Positions 50,101-54,516 of a DNA stretch of 64,000 nucleotides are shown here, in pieces. A program made the position numbers and the translations under genes. The notes under the pieces were generated by a model. The model saw only the letters and a list, made by a program, of their open reading frames with translations. It had not been told where the DNA came from and made no database searches. The stretch is from Loripinus fragilis (Eukaryota; Mollusca; Bivalvia; Lucinida; Lucinidae): NCBI GenBank assembly GCA_964019695.1, contig OZ026522.1, positions 77,469,601 to 77,533,600 of the forward strand. Reading direction: 5' to 3'. Positions within the stretch are counted from its first letter, which is position 1, and each line of letters starts with the position of its first letter.

Positions 50101-53100
50101 CATTGTTGGAAATCACATTACCCAGCTCAAATATGAAACTTTTGCAAAAATCACAGTTTCATATTTTGATCATTTTCCATTGTTGTACACTTTTACCGTA
50201 CTCTCAAGGCTTAACTGTTTAAAATCCTTTTAGGTTCAGGAACTATAACTTTTTCTGGGTACCAATTGTGGGGCCACACATAGGAGCAGTTCTAGGAGCC
50301 TTTGTGTACCAGTTCTTTATTGGTTTCCACTGGCCAGCAGAGGAAGACACTGACCAGCCAGGAGAGAAGATAGAAACAAATCATTGCTATGAAGGTCCAG
50401 TGTTAGGTAAATGATTTTTGATATACATGAATGAATCACTTCTCAATGAATAGCAAATACATTTGGGCCAGGATATGATAAAAAGGTACCTTATGGTTGT
50501 GATAACCAAAATTTAGCTTATATTATGTGTGTAAATTACTACCTCTTTGGAAAATTTCCTGAAAAATTTGAAGCAATTATCTTTAATAACGACAGATATA
50601 TGGGTGTTAGAAGCAACATATGTAATCAGGCATGGAATGTGACGTCAAGAAGAATGTTAACTCTAATATGATGTCAAAGTGCTGGTCTCTAGTTGCTTGT
50701 TGGTTATGTTTGGCTCAGTGTTAACACGTATTCACAAGCATTATCTATGTTATAATGAATAATTTTCTAACGGAAAGATTCAAACTGCAGATTCAAACAC
50801 TTTTCCTGCCCAATGCCAAATTTGTGACTTGTTTTATAAACCCTCGTCAAAATTGTGATTTATTTTATAAATTCTCGCCAAATTTCAATTTTAGAATAAA
50901 AATACAACATACAATAAACTCCTCTAGGATCAGTCAAATCAAAGACTCTTTTCAACAAATTATTTATTACTAAATAGGATGGATAAGTCCCCTCATGTAC
51001 TGGAAAATAGAGAATACTACTGTCCAGCCAACCAAGAGTGACAGTGACTTCATGTTTTGTTTACAAATCTATCAGAGACTTACAATTGATAGATCACTTG
51101 TGTATTAATCCTATCCTCAGGAAAGGATTAATACACACATGATCTATTGATGTGCGTTAGCTCAAGTGAAGTGTACACGTTAGTGTTTTACTTAGCAATT
51201 GTAAAAAAAATTACATCACTGTCACTTTTGGTTGGCACGACTGTAGGTGAGTGTCTTTTGATATCAAGTTTACCAGGCAAGGCTTCGAGAACACTTGTTG
51301 ACATCGCGAGGCTTGCTGAGTGATTCAACATGCGTTTTTGAAGCCAAGCCTGGTAGACTTGATATCAAAATACGCGAACCTGGTATTCTATTTGTCAGTT
51401 TACAAGTTGGTTAACTCTTCAAACTATACTAGCCAAAAGTTATAATTGGCCACCTGCATTTATTTTCTTCAAAACTTGAAATGCTATGACTAGTCTTTTT
51501 GCATCTCGAAATAGCCAGACGTGTCATGTACCCTAGACAGTAATGATATTGACAAAATGTTTAACAGTGCATGAAGGATGTCAATTTGAAAAGTGGTACC
51601 CCCATTTTCAAAATTCGCATTTTGGCACAATTTGTGAGTTGTGCCTTTTTGAAATAACCCCCTTTCACACGCAAAACGTTTTCATTTCGAAAGCCAAACT
51701 CATATTGAACACTAAAATGTTGAAATGAACACTCCATCAGCATGAGACTTGTTGCTATTGGCCAATATGTCAAAAATTACCCAACCATTCAATGCAAATT
51801 CTTTTGAATCTTGAAATTGAGGGTACGCATATTCGGTAAAGCCTCCCAGATACAATTTAATGAATTTTGCTTAGCTGTTTTCTGGTATCATTTACTGATA
51901 GACAGGCCTATTTGGTACTGCAAATGAAATTGTTAGAGTGCTTACAACTTTTCAAAAAATAGGTAAAATCACACGTGGCTGTTTAGAACTTTTGACTAGT
52001 ATATCATAGTGATATTGAAATAAGCGAACCTGGTATTCTATTTATGTTTACAAGTTGGTTAACTCTTCAAATTATAGTGCTTATGACGTAATTATCTTTT
52101 TTTATGTCAGTTCAACTTCATTGACATCATTCAAAAAGTGCAGCATCATAATGACCCGATATAGGCACATGCCGTGATAGAGGCAACATTTATCAGGTCA
52201 ACGTGCAACAATGTAGTTAAATATGAGAGGTAACTGGTAAATATCTATTCCAGAATTCGGTATGTAAAGAATAGAGCACAAGTGTTCAAAATAATTACAA
52301 GTACTCAGTGGGAGCGCAGTGGCTCAGTGGTTGAGTGCTTGATTCGAGACTGAGGGGCCGCAGGTTCAGCCTCATCAGAGTTACTGCGTTGTGTCCTTGA
52401 GCAAGAACATTAATCTTAGCTTAGTACTGGTTCAACCCAGGAAGATGCTCCCTTTATAACTGAAAGATTGTTGATGGAACATAAAGAATCAAATCAAACA
52501 GACAAACAAGTACTCAGTGAAGATAACACTTACATTTACAGAAGATACCGGGCCGTGTAGCGCAGTCCGTAGCGTGTCTGGCTACAGATGCGTGTCTGAC
52601 TGCAGATCCAGGGGTAGCGAGTTTGATCCCGGTCCGGTCCCATACTTTCGTGGAGATTGGTCTACGGTCATTCTCCTCCTTCCGCTGATTCATTCAAGAA
52701 GGGTTGTTGTCAGTTACAAGCGAAAGTATGTGCACAAATTACTGGTTAACCGCTTGTTCAAGCCTGCCCAGGAAAAAGTGTGGTTAGGTGAACTGACCGT
52801 CTCGCAATGACCATAGCTGTTGACTTGGGACGTAAAGCAACAAAACAAACAAAACATTTACAGAAGATGTTCTAAAATTGCTAACACCGTTCTATTTCTG
52901 TTCTCAAATAATAGGCTGAGATTCACAAAATGTTTGCCATAATAACAAACAGGGAATACCCTAATCATGCTGCTTCTTCCAAATAGTCTGATCTCTGTCT
53001 GCACTGTTTGTCCACTATAGGCCTTTTAGCAAACAACTAGTGTCGGAAAATTTAGGACATTAACCGTACATGTATATGATAGATGTATTTGTCAGAGACG

Positions 53101-53519
53101 TAACATTAAAATTGTATGGCTCACTTCACAAACTTAAGTGCACATCAGTCATATGCACCAACCTATGACTTGTACACAAATGATAGCTTTTCCTATTGTG
53201 TAAATCCTAGGTAGTTAGGCAGCAATAACTCAATTGAGAGAAAGCATTTACAAAGAAAATTGCATAAAATTGTGAATGAAAACATGTTTTCATTCACATT
53301 TTTATGCAAATTTTCATGAGGGCTTAGTAAAGAAACAAACTGCATAAATCCTAGGTGGTTAGGTATTAGTAACTCAATTGAATGAAAACATTTGCTAGCT
53401 GGGCTTAGTAAAGAAACAAACTGTTTACTGTTCCATTTCTCATATTTATTTCTTATATTACAGTACAGATGACAGACCTATCAGGATCAATACAGAAGAT
53501 AGATACAGACAGATTATAG
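30231..53519 (+). CDS. Glp: Aquaglyceroporin (glycerol/water channel), 7 coding exons
   Basis: Join 30231-30320, 33414-33540, 35571-35708, 44432-44550, 48012-48229, 50234-50406, 53464-53519 = 921 nt, 306 residues plus TAG. Every intron is GT-AG and phases match (0,1,1,0,2,1). Seen: NPA box 1 (HINPAVT, N77), NPA box 2 ([12 protein letters not shown]209), the Asp after NPAR that marks glycerol facilitators, and six hydrophobic stretches at about 15-37, 52-72, 95-117, 158-173, 184-203 and 235-261. By-eye alignment to E. coli GlpF puts the ar/R filter at W57, G197, Y206, R212, and Froger positions P2-P5 at D213, R217, P241, I242, all glycerol-type. Known for the family: a tetrameric plasma-membrane channel passing glycerol, water and often urea. 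Length is normal for the family. Odd: GNGSEAQ has Glu37 where relatives usually have a hydrophobic residue. Orthology to a particular AQP3/7/9/10 class is not decided. Confidence 0.95.
30632..30685. repeat. Near-perfect palindrome in intron 1
   Basis: ATTCAGCATTTTGAGGCTGA and TCAGCCTCAAAATCCTGAAT flank a short CTTTCTATGGAAAG loop region. It is probably a mini foldback element. Confidence 0.6.
30806..31013. mobile_element. MITE family 'TTAACCCTTAAAGCGCC', copy 2 (intron 1)
   Basis: TTAACCCTTCAAGCGCCACC to GTCGTCTGCTACTAAGGGTT. The centre is a perfect hairpin: TCATGAGAATCGTCTGC and its inverse around CTGGCTGG (30902-30941). It resembles 60626-60835. Confidence 0.8.
31575..31916. mobile_element. 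TIR repeat 'GGATCCAGA' family, copy 1, with AAT microsatellite
   Basis: The ends ATGGGTGGATCCAGAGGGGG and CTTCTGGATCCGCGCATG are inverted. The core is a GC-rich palindrome, GCCAGCGAAACGCCATTTTA with its mirror (31709-31763). The right arm contains an (AAT)n run of about 18 units at 31813-31866. Other copies lie at 32602, 35057, 38297 and 63023. Confidence 0.8.
31998..32105. repeat. (TTC)n then (ATT)n microsatellite, intron 1
   Basis: A TTC run of about 10 units (31998-32027) passes into an ATT run of about 25 units. An (AAT)n run lies 130 bp upstream on the same strand, so the two could pair. Confidence 0.9.
32243..32485 (+). mobile_element. MITE family 'GAGCCGCGACATGAGATTT', copy 3 (intron 1)
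   Basis: TTGAGCCGCGATATGAGATT to AAATCACACGTCGCGGCTCA. The terminal repeats are well matched over roughly 30 bp, so this is one of the better preserved copies. Confidence 0.85.
32602..32900. mobile_element. TIR repeat 'GGATCCAGA' family, copy 2
   Basis: ATTCGCGGATCCAGAAAGTT to CTCTGGATCCGCCCATG, with the near-perfect cruciform CCGCCAGCGAAACGCCATTT and its mirror (32711-32754). It lies in intron 1. Confidence 0.85.
33238..33309. repeat. Isolated cruciform core (GCGAAACGC type), intron 1
   Basis: GGGTCACTATCGATCAACCA, then CAGCAAAACGCCATTCAAAT, and the inverse GCGGTTCGCTGGTGGGCCGA. It lies about 100 bp before exon 2 and has the same core as 27158-27236. Confidence 0.6.
33414..33540 (+). CDS. 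Glp: Aquaglyceroporin coding exon 2 (TM1 end, TM2)
   Basis: Residues 31 to the first base of 73. Acceptor ...CCATTTTCAG ends at 33413 and donor GTAAAC starts at 33541. It reads SLGNGSEAQ, then [20 protein letters not shown], the TM2 signature leading into loop B. W57 (the second Trp of YWSW) lies 20 residues before the NPA Asn, the ar/R H2 position. A MITE begins 8 nt beyond the donor. Confidence 0.93.
33549..33778. mobile_element. MITE family 'TACTGTCGTGCC' copy 1, next to exon 2
   Basis: The ends TACTGTCGTGCCAACC and GGCTGGAAGAACAGTA are inverted, and TA on both sides fits Tc1/mariner-like insertion. The centre is a near-perfect palindrome around CCTATCCGCAGGATAGG (33661-33710). A second copy lies at 51018-51245. 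It starts 8 nt after the exon 2 boundary. Confidence 0.8.
34064..34138. promoter_or_regulatory. Intron 2 hairpin with two perfect CRE palindromes
   Basis: TGACGTCA occurs at 34090-34097 and 34131-34138. The block also folds on itself: ACAACGTCGCATCGACGTCA pairs imperfectly with the sequence ending in GATACAACGTTGT. The CRE is the known binding site of CREB/ATF bZIP factors. The hairpin suggests a small foldback repeat rather than a selected enhancer, so a regulatory role is only a possibility. Confidence 0.35.
35057..35349. mobile_element. TIR repeat 'GGATCCAGA' family, copy 3
   Basis: ATGCGCGGATCTAGAAAGTT to CCTCTGGATCCGT. The cruciform centre is shortened to GGCCCGCCAGCGAGTTTCGC and its mirror. 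It lies in intron 2, about 220 bp before exon 3. Confidence 0.85.
35571..35708 (+). CDS. Glp: Aquaglyceroporin coding exon 3 (NPA box 1, TM3)
   Basis: Acceptor AATAAAG ends at 35570 and donor GTGAGT starts at 35709. It begins by completing Gly73 and reads [20 protein letters not shown], then [20 protein letters not shown]. This contains the first NPA half-helix and the [11 protein letters not shown]3 motif conserved in MIP channels. Phase 1 at both ends. Confidence 0.95.
35789..36020. mobile_element. MITE family 'CAGGCCCCGAGGTTATAAAA' copy (intron 3)
   Basis: The left end ACCAGGCCCCGAGGTTATAA is followed by a CTCAACTCAGCTG-type stretch. The right end carries the inverse (CTCAGTTGAGTTGGGCAT, then GGCC). 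The interior holds the palindrome TTAAAATGCCAACAATTGTT and its mirror, and GAGAGACTTAAAGCAAGAAAC, shared with copies at 27532-27765 and 44811-45138. Confidence 0.75.
36424..36525 (-). mobile_element. SINE 3' fragment (intron 3)
   Basis: Only the tail third remains: GTACTGGTTCTACCCAGGAA, then GAAATATTGTTGACTGGGAC, on the minus strand. Diverged. Confidence 0.6.
36545..36660 (-). repeat. Repeat shared with 31460-31545
   Basis: The complement (AATACAATCGAACAGAAG, then TTTAAAGCAGTTGAAAGGCT, then ACACCAAGATCA) matches the plus strand at 31462-31540 in intron 1. It can be read as [20 protein letters not shown], but the family is not recognised. Confidence 0.5.
36700..37020 (-). pseudogene. LINE reverse transcriptase fragment (intron 3, antisense)
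   Basis: The complement of 37010-36795 reads [20 protein letters not shown], then [10 protein letters not shown], the RT motifs of non-LTR retrotransposons of the jockey/CR1 type. A frameshift near 36780 leads into [20 protein letters not shown], the usual continuation. The piece covers only part of the palm domain. It is dead and antisense to the aquaglyceroporin. Confidence 0.8.
37030..38290. other. Intron 3 sequence without recognised features
   Basis: AT-rich. Contains an AAACAGTGgAgA...TCTGCACTGTTT short inverted pair (37456-37492), as in the TTAACCC MITE family. Nothing else identified. Confidence 0.5.
38297..38553. mobile_element. TIR repeat 'GGATCCAGA' family, copy 4 (degraded)
   Basis: ATGCGCGGATCCAGAACGTT is intact on the left. 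The right end is eroded to GGGGGGCGCAGCCCC. The central palindrome is partly deleted (GAAACGCCATTAAATG). It lies in intron 3. Confidence 0.7.
38960..43935. mobile_element. 5-kb TIR element with GTAAC palindrome array (intron 3)
   Basis: About 200-bp inverted termini: left 38960-39165 (TGCTCCCCCCTAGGGAATTT, then TGCAGACATATCCTATCTT) and right 43745-43935, its complement with a longer G run. Degenerate copies of the terminal module recur inside, at about 39683 and 40037 (direct) and 42720-42838 (inverted). Near-palindromes of the GTAACATATGTTAC type occur at 39073, 39606, 39791, 39963, 40151, 40313, 41531, 42534, 42701, 43266, 43631 and 43800. No intact transposase: only short broken reading frames are present, for example one ending at 42487. 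It looks like a large non-autonomous or decayed DNA transposon. Confidence 0.75.
42338..42487 (+). pseudogene. Coding remnant inside the 5-kb TIR element
   Basis: One frame reads [20 protein letters not shown] and continues about 30 more codons to TAA. The DTDxLxLLL pattern resembles a segment found in unclassified repeat-encoded proteins of marine invertebrates. Upstream, a frame around 41870-41990 reads [20 protein letters not shown]. No frame is intact over more than about 50 codons, so this is at best a fossil of the element's own gene. Identity is unknown. Confidence 0.3.
44432..44550 (+). CDS. Glp: Aquaglyceroporin coding exon 4 (loop C)
   Basis: Acceptor ...TTTATAAAACAG ends at 44431 and donor GTGAGA starts at 44551. 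Residues 119-158 read [20 protein letters not shown], then [20 protein letters not shown]. This matches the DALNxxDGG...ATYPQ...DQ pattern of aquaglyceroporin loop C and the start of TM4. A shortened tandem copy lies 126 bp downstream at 44677. Confidence 0.93.
44629..44650. mobile_element. Truncated MITE end inside the exon 4 duplication
   Basis: The block AACCTGGCCCCGAGGTTATA equals the left terminus of the MITE at 44811 and then stops abruptly at the join to the second CACTTTTTATTTATAAAACAG acceptor. It marks a duplication breakpoint within the MITE. Confidence 0.7.
44677..44723 (+). CDS. Glp: Duplicated, internally deleted exon 4 (alternative or dead exon)
   Basis: The same acceptor context (TTTATAAAACAG) ends at 44676 and a donor GTTAGA starts at 44724. 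It reads [16 protein letters not shown]: exon 4 without the 24 codons from YDGGSR through TYPQT. The 72-nt loss keeps phase 1 in and phase 0 out, so exon 3 to this copy to exon 5 would be in frame. Copy 2 has only two coding changes in the shared part (A to S, Y/F at the deletion joint). Whether it is spliced is unknown. If used, it would give a 282-residue channel lacking most of loop C. If spliced together with exon 4, it would insert a repeat. Confidence 0.6.
44811..45138. mobile_element. MITE family 'CAGGCCCCGAGGTTATAAAA' copy, next to exon 4 copies
   Basis: The ends CCTGGCCCCAAGGTTACAAA and TTTTTAACCTCGGGGCCTGA are inverted. The central palindrome block is present twice (44878-44927 and 44951-45003), making this copy longer than its relatives. 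The first 20 or so bases of the same element also occur alone at 44629-44650, between exon 4 and its duplicate. Confidence 0.8.
45450..45782. repeat. GTGTGAAGAATT minisatellite (intron 4)
   Basis: Imperfect units built from ACGTGTGAAGAATTGGTACC and ATTCCTC repeat about eight times. Unit length varies, roughly 35-55 bp. Confidence 0.65.
45783..46319. repeat. Tandem repeat with TGGACAGGCAGACATGAC units (intron 4)
   Basis: Units of roughly 67-90 bp: GCCTGACAGCTAAAATAGTT, TTGGGATTCCTGACATCAGA, TCTAAAATTAGCTGTGGACA. At least five units lie here and the array resumes after the mariner-type MITE at 47219-47450. Confidence 0.75.
46322..47216. mobile_element. Mariner-type MITE A with X-box sites
   Basis: CGAGGGTCAGTCAAAAATAA at the left and the exact inverse TTATTTTTGACTGACCCTCG pattern (TTTTTGACTGACCCTCG) at the right. 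TA duplications at 46320-46321 and 47217-47218. The neighbouring minisatellite unit (TTTTCACATACCAGAGCTAA at 46180) shows the empty site. X-box-like words: GTTGCTTAGCAAC 46466, GTTGCCATGGAAAC 46523, GTTGCTAGGCAAC 46890, GTTGCCTAGCAAC 47093. CCCCACCCACC occurs at 46700. No transposase. Confidence 0.88.
47219..47455. repeat. Continuation of the GGACAGGCAGACATGAC tandem repeat
   Basis: Two further units (ACCAGAGCTAAACCTAGCCA, GTAGCTGTGGACAGGCAGAC) directly follow the TA duplication of MITE A, showing that the array was split by that insertion. Confidence 0.8.
47460..48011. other. Intron 4 end, probable decayed TTAACCC-type MITE
   Basis: The words AGCGCCTGCAAAATGCATCC, ACTAATGTCGCCTGTTGCAT, GATCTGGGTCTACATTGTTT and TTTCAGCAGACGACAAAAAC occur in the same order as in 22804-23033. 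This suggests a diverged copy at about 47760-47955, ending about 55 bp before exon 5. Confidence 0.5.
48012..48229 (+). CDS. Glp: Aquaglyceroporin coding exon 5 (TM4, TM5, NPA box 2)
   Basis: Acceptor TTTTATCAG ends at 48011 and donor GTAAGT starts at 48230 (phase 2). It begins [19 protein letters not shown] (TM4 and the conserved ITDxRN turn), then TM5 ([19 protein letters not shown]), then [14 protein letters not shown] (loop E half-helix) and [13 protein letters not shown]. It contains G197, Y206 and R212 of the selectivity filter and the diagnostic D213. Confidence 0.97.
48255..48353. repeat. Foldback element just after exon 5
   Basis: TAGTTATACCATGGGTTGTC (left) pairs with GGACAAACATGGTATAACTA (right), and inside them CTGTACATGGAGATAATCCA pairs with TGGATTATCTTACGTACAGG. 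A 99-bp near-perfect hairpin begins 25 nt after the exon 5 donor, in intron 5. Confidence 0.75.
48719..48846 (-). mobile_element. SINE, 5'-truncated copy (intron 5)
   Basis: Minus strand: CGGTGTCACTGCGTTCTGGT, then CCTTGAGCAAGACACA, CTGGTTCAACCCAGGAAG and GAAAGATTGTTGATGGGACT. The tRNA-like head is missing. Confidence 0.75.
49010..49690. repeat. Old dispersed repeats in intron 5
   Basis: CAGTAAAACCAGTCTAAAGC, then GCAGGTCAAAAGTATTGCAG (49021-49110), matches 23754-23850. Further on, GACCTTGACC/GGTCA-type motifs recur at 49275, 49440 and 49590 without clear unit borders. Confidence 0.5.
49893..50131 (+). mobile_element. MITE family 'GAGCCGCGACATGAGATTT', copy 4 (intron 5)
   Basis: GAGCAGCGACATGAGATATC to AAATCACATTACCCAGCTCA, with core CTGCGCATATGCGCAGTCTG. 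It ends about 100 bp before exon 6. Confidence 0.8.
50234..50406 (+). CDS. Glp: Aquaglyceroporin coding exon 6 (TM6, C-tail)
   Basis: Acceptor ATCCTTTTAG ends at 50233 and donor GTAAAT starts at 50407. It reads [20 protein letters not shown], then [14 protein letters not shown] (TM6), then an acidic tail ([12 protein letters not shown]). VPIVGP gives Pro241/Ile242 at Froger P4/P5. If the last intron were retained, translation would stop two codons on (GK*, TGA at 50412-50414). Confidence 0.95.
51018..51245. mobile_element. MITE family 'TACTGTCGTGCC' copy 2 (intron 6)
   Basis: It shares with 33549-33778 the AACCAAnAGTGACAGTGAC left end, the palindromic TGTGTATTAATCCTATCC centre and the GTCACTnTTGGnTGG right end. 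Terminal TA dinucleotides are consistent with TA target duplication. No coding capacity. Confidence 0.8.
51256..51370. repeat. Foldback element in intron 6
   Basis: The arms TTTTGATATCAAGTTTACCA and TGGTAGACTTGATATCAAAA are inverted and followed inward by matching AGGC-AAGGCTTC and GAAGCCAAGCC, with about 45 nt between arms. It is a small hairpin-type non-autonomous element abutting the preceding MITE. Confidence 0.7.
51429..51999. mobile_element. Mariner-like MITE flanked by 66-bp direct repeats
   Basis: The termini CTAGCCAAAAGTTATAATTG and the inverse of AGAACTTTTGACTAG match, with TA on both sides. The interior (571 bp) has no usable ORF. Near-identical direct repeats of about 66 bp lie immediately outside, at 51361-51428 and 52011-52076, which is far longer than a TA target duplication. 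Confidence 0.65.
52311..52505 (+). mobile_element. tRNA-derived SINE, copy 2, with 14-bp target duplication (intron 6)
   Basis: Head GCGCAGTGGCTCAGTGGTTG and body as in copy 1. The direct repeat ACAAGTACTCAGTG flanks it exactly at 52297-52310 and 52506-52519, the hallmark of LINE-assisted insertion. Confidence 0.92.
52546..52855 (+). mobile_element. Second SINE type with tRNA-Cys-like head (intron 6)
   Basis: GGGCCGTGTAGCGCAGTCCG starts the head. GTCTGACTGCAGATCCAG matches a tRNA-Cys(GCA) anticodon arm, and GAGTTTGATCCCGG is a B-box-like stretch. The anticodon region is partly duplicated (GTCTGGCTACAGATGC). The body ends GACTTGGGACGTAAAGC with an (ACAAA)n tail. It lies 27 bp after SINE copy 2. 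Confidence 0.7.
53464..53519 (+). CDS. Glp: Aquaglyceroporin coding exon 7 (C-terminus, stop)
   Basis: The acceptor has a pyrimidine-rich tract and TTACAG ending at 53463. It reads [18 protein letters not shown], then TAG at 53517-53519. The phase agrees with exon 6. The short hydrophilic tail is plausible for this family, but little within it is conserved, so this exon rests mainly on splice-site and frame agreement. Confidence 0.75.
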
Positions 53520-53665
53520 ACCATGTTTATCACTTGACCAAACTGCTATGCAGTGGTGTAGTTAGGGCCAGCACATGAGATTTATGTACTTATCACATAT
53601 GCATAGTCATACTTCAAGCAAGCATGCATGAATAGCCATAGGCCTAACTCCCATTACGCATGTAT

Positions 53666-54035
53666 ATAAGGAAAGAATTTGCTCCTATAAGGAAAGAATT
53701 TGCTCCAAAAGGGAAAAAGACTGCTCCCATAAGGATAGAATTTGCTCCTATAAGGAAAAAAATTGCTCTTATAAGGAAAGAATTTGCTCCTATAAGGAAA
53801 GAATTTGTTCCTATAAGGAAAAAAATTGCTCCCGTATGGAAAGAATTTGCTCCTATAAGGAAAGAATTTGCTCCAAAAGGGAAAAAAATTGCTCCTATAA
53901 GGAAAGAATTTGCTCCTATTAGGGAGGAATTTGCTCCTATAAGGAAGAATTTGCTCCAAAAGCGAAAAAAATTGCTCCTCTAAGGAAAGAATTTCCTCCC
54001 ATAAGGAAAGAATTTGCTCCATGAGCAAAGTTTTT
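53666..54035. repeat. 21-bp minisatellite in the 3' flank or UTR
   Basis: About 17 copies of GGAAAGAATTTGCTCCTATA plus A, ending in an inverted half-unit (TTCCTTATAGGAGCAAATT, 54033-54051). It begins about 150 bp after the aquaglyceroporin stop. Because 21 is a multiple of 3 and the unit lacks stops in several frames, it gives spurious ORFs on both strands (RKEFAPI and PYRSKFF repeats). Confidence 0.9.
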
Positions 54036-54216
54036 CCTTATAGGAGCAAATTAAACATCCTTCAAGAGAAGGTGGACTGGCTGCTGCCCAATGAGATAAG
54101 TACCAACATCTTGTGTGCTCTGGCCAATACACTGGAACAACAAAATTGTATTGTAACAATATGCACGGAAGAATCTACAGGCCTACAAAGGATTACAAGT
54201 CTTATACCTTCATAAC

Positions 54217-54330
54217 AATTTTGGTCTGTTCATGGAATCATGAATATATTGCCTCTCTTGCTAAGTTAACTTAAAGCCCTCCTTGCAAGAGATCCGATGT
54301 GTTCATGGTTCTATGAACAGACCAAAAATT
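54217..54330. repeat. Foldback element downstream of the gene
   Basis: AATTTTGGTCTGTTCATGGA and CTATGAACAGACCAAAAATT are inverted around a roughly 70-nt interior. It lies 0.7 kb past the aquaglyceroporin stop, possibly still within its 3' UTR. Confidence 0.65.
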
Positions 54331-54516
54331 GAATTTATATTTACATTTTATATTATCAGTCAAGTATCAACTTGACCGATTTATTTTTTTTTATTTGAAT
54401 TAAATTGACAGAGGTTTTGAAATAGCTAAAATACCAAATTTCTGCACTGAATGCCATGGTGGTACATGTTCGTCATGCAAACATTAGCAAACAAACAACA
54501 TTATTGGAAGGCATTG

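Noticed and set aside
53654..54028. ORFs of 107-124 codons on both strands
   Set aside because: By-product of a 21-bp repeat lacking stops; both strands are open for the same reason.
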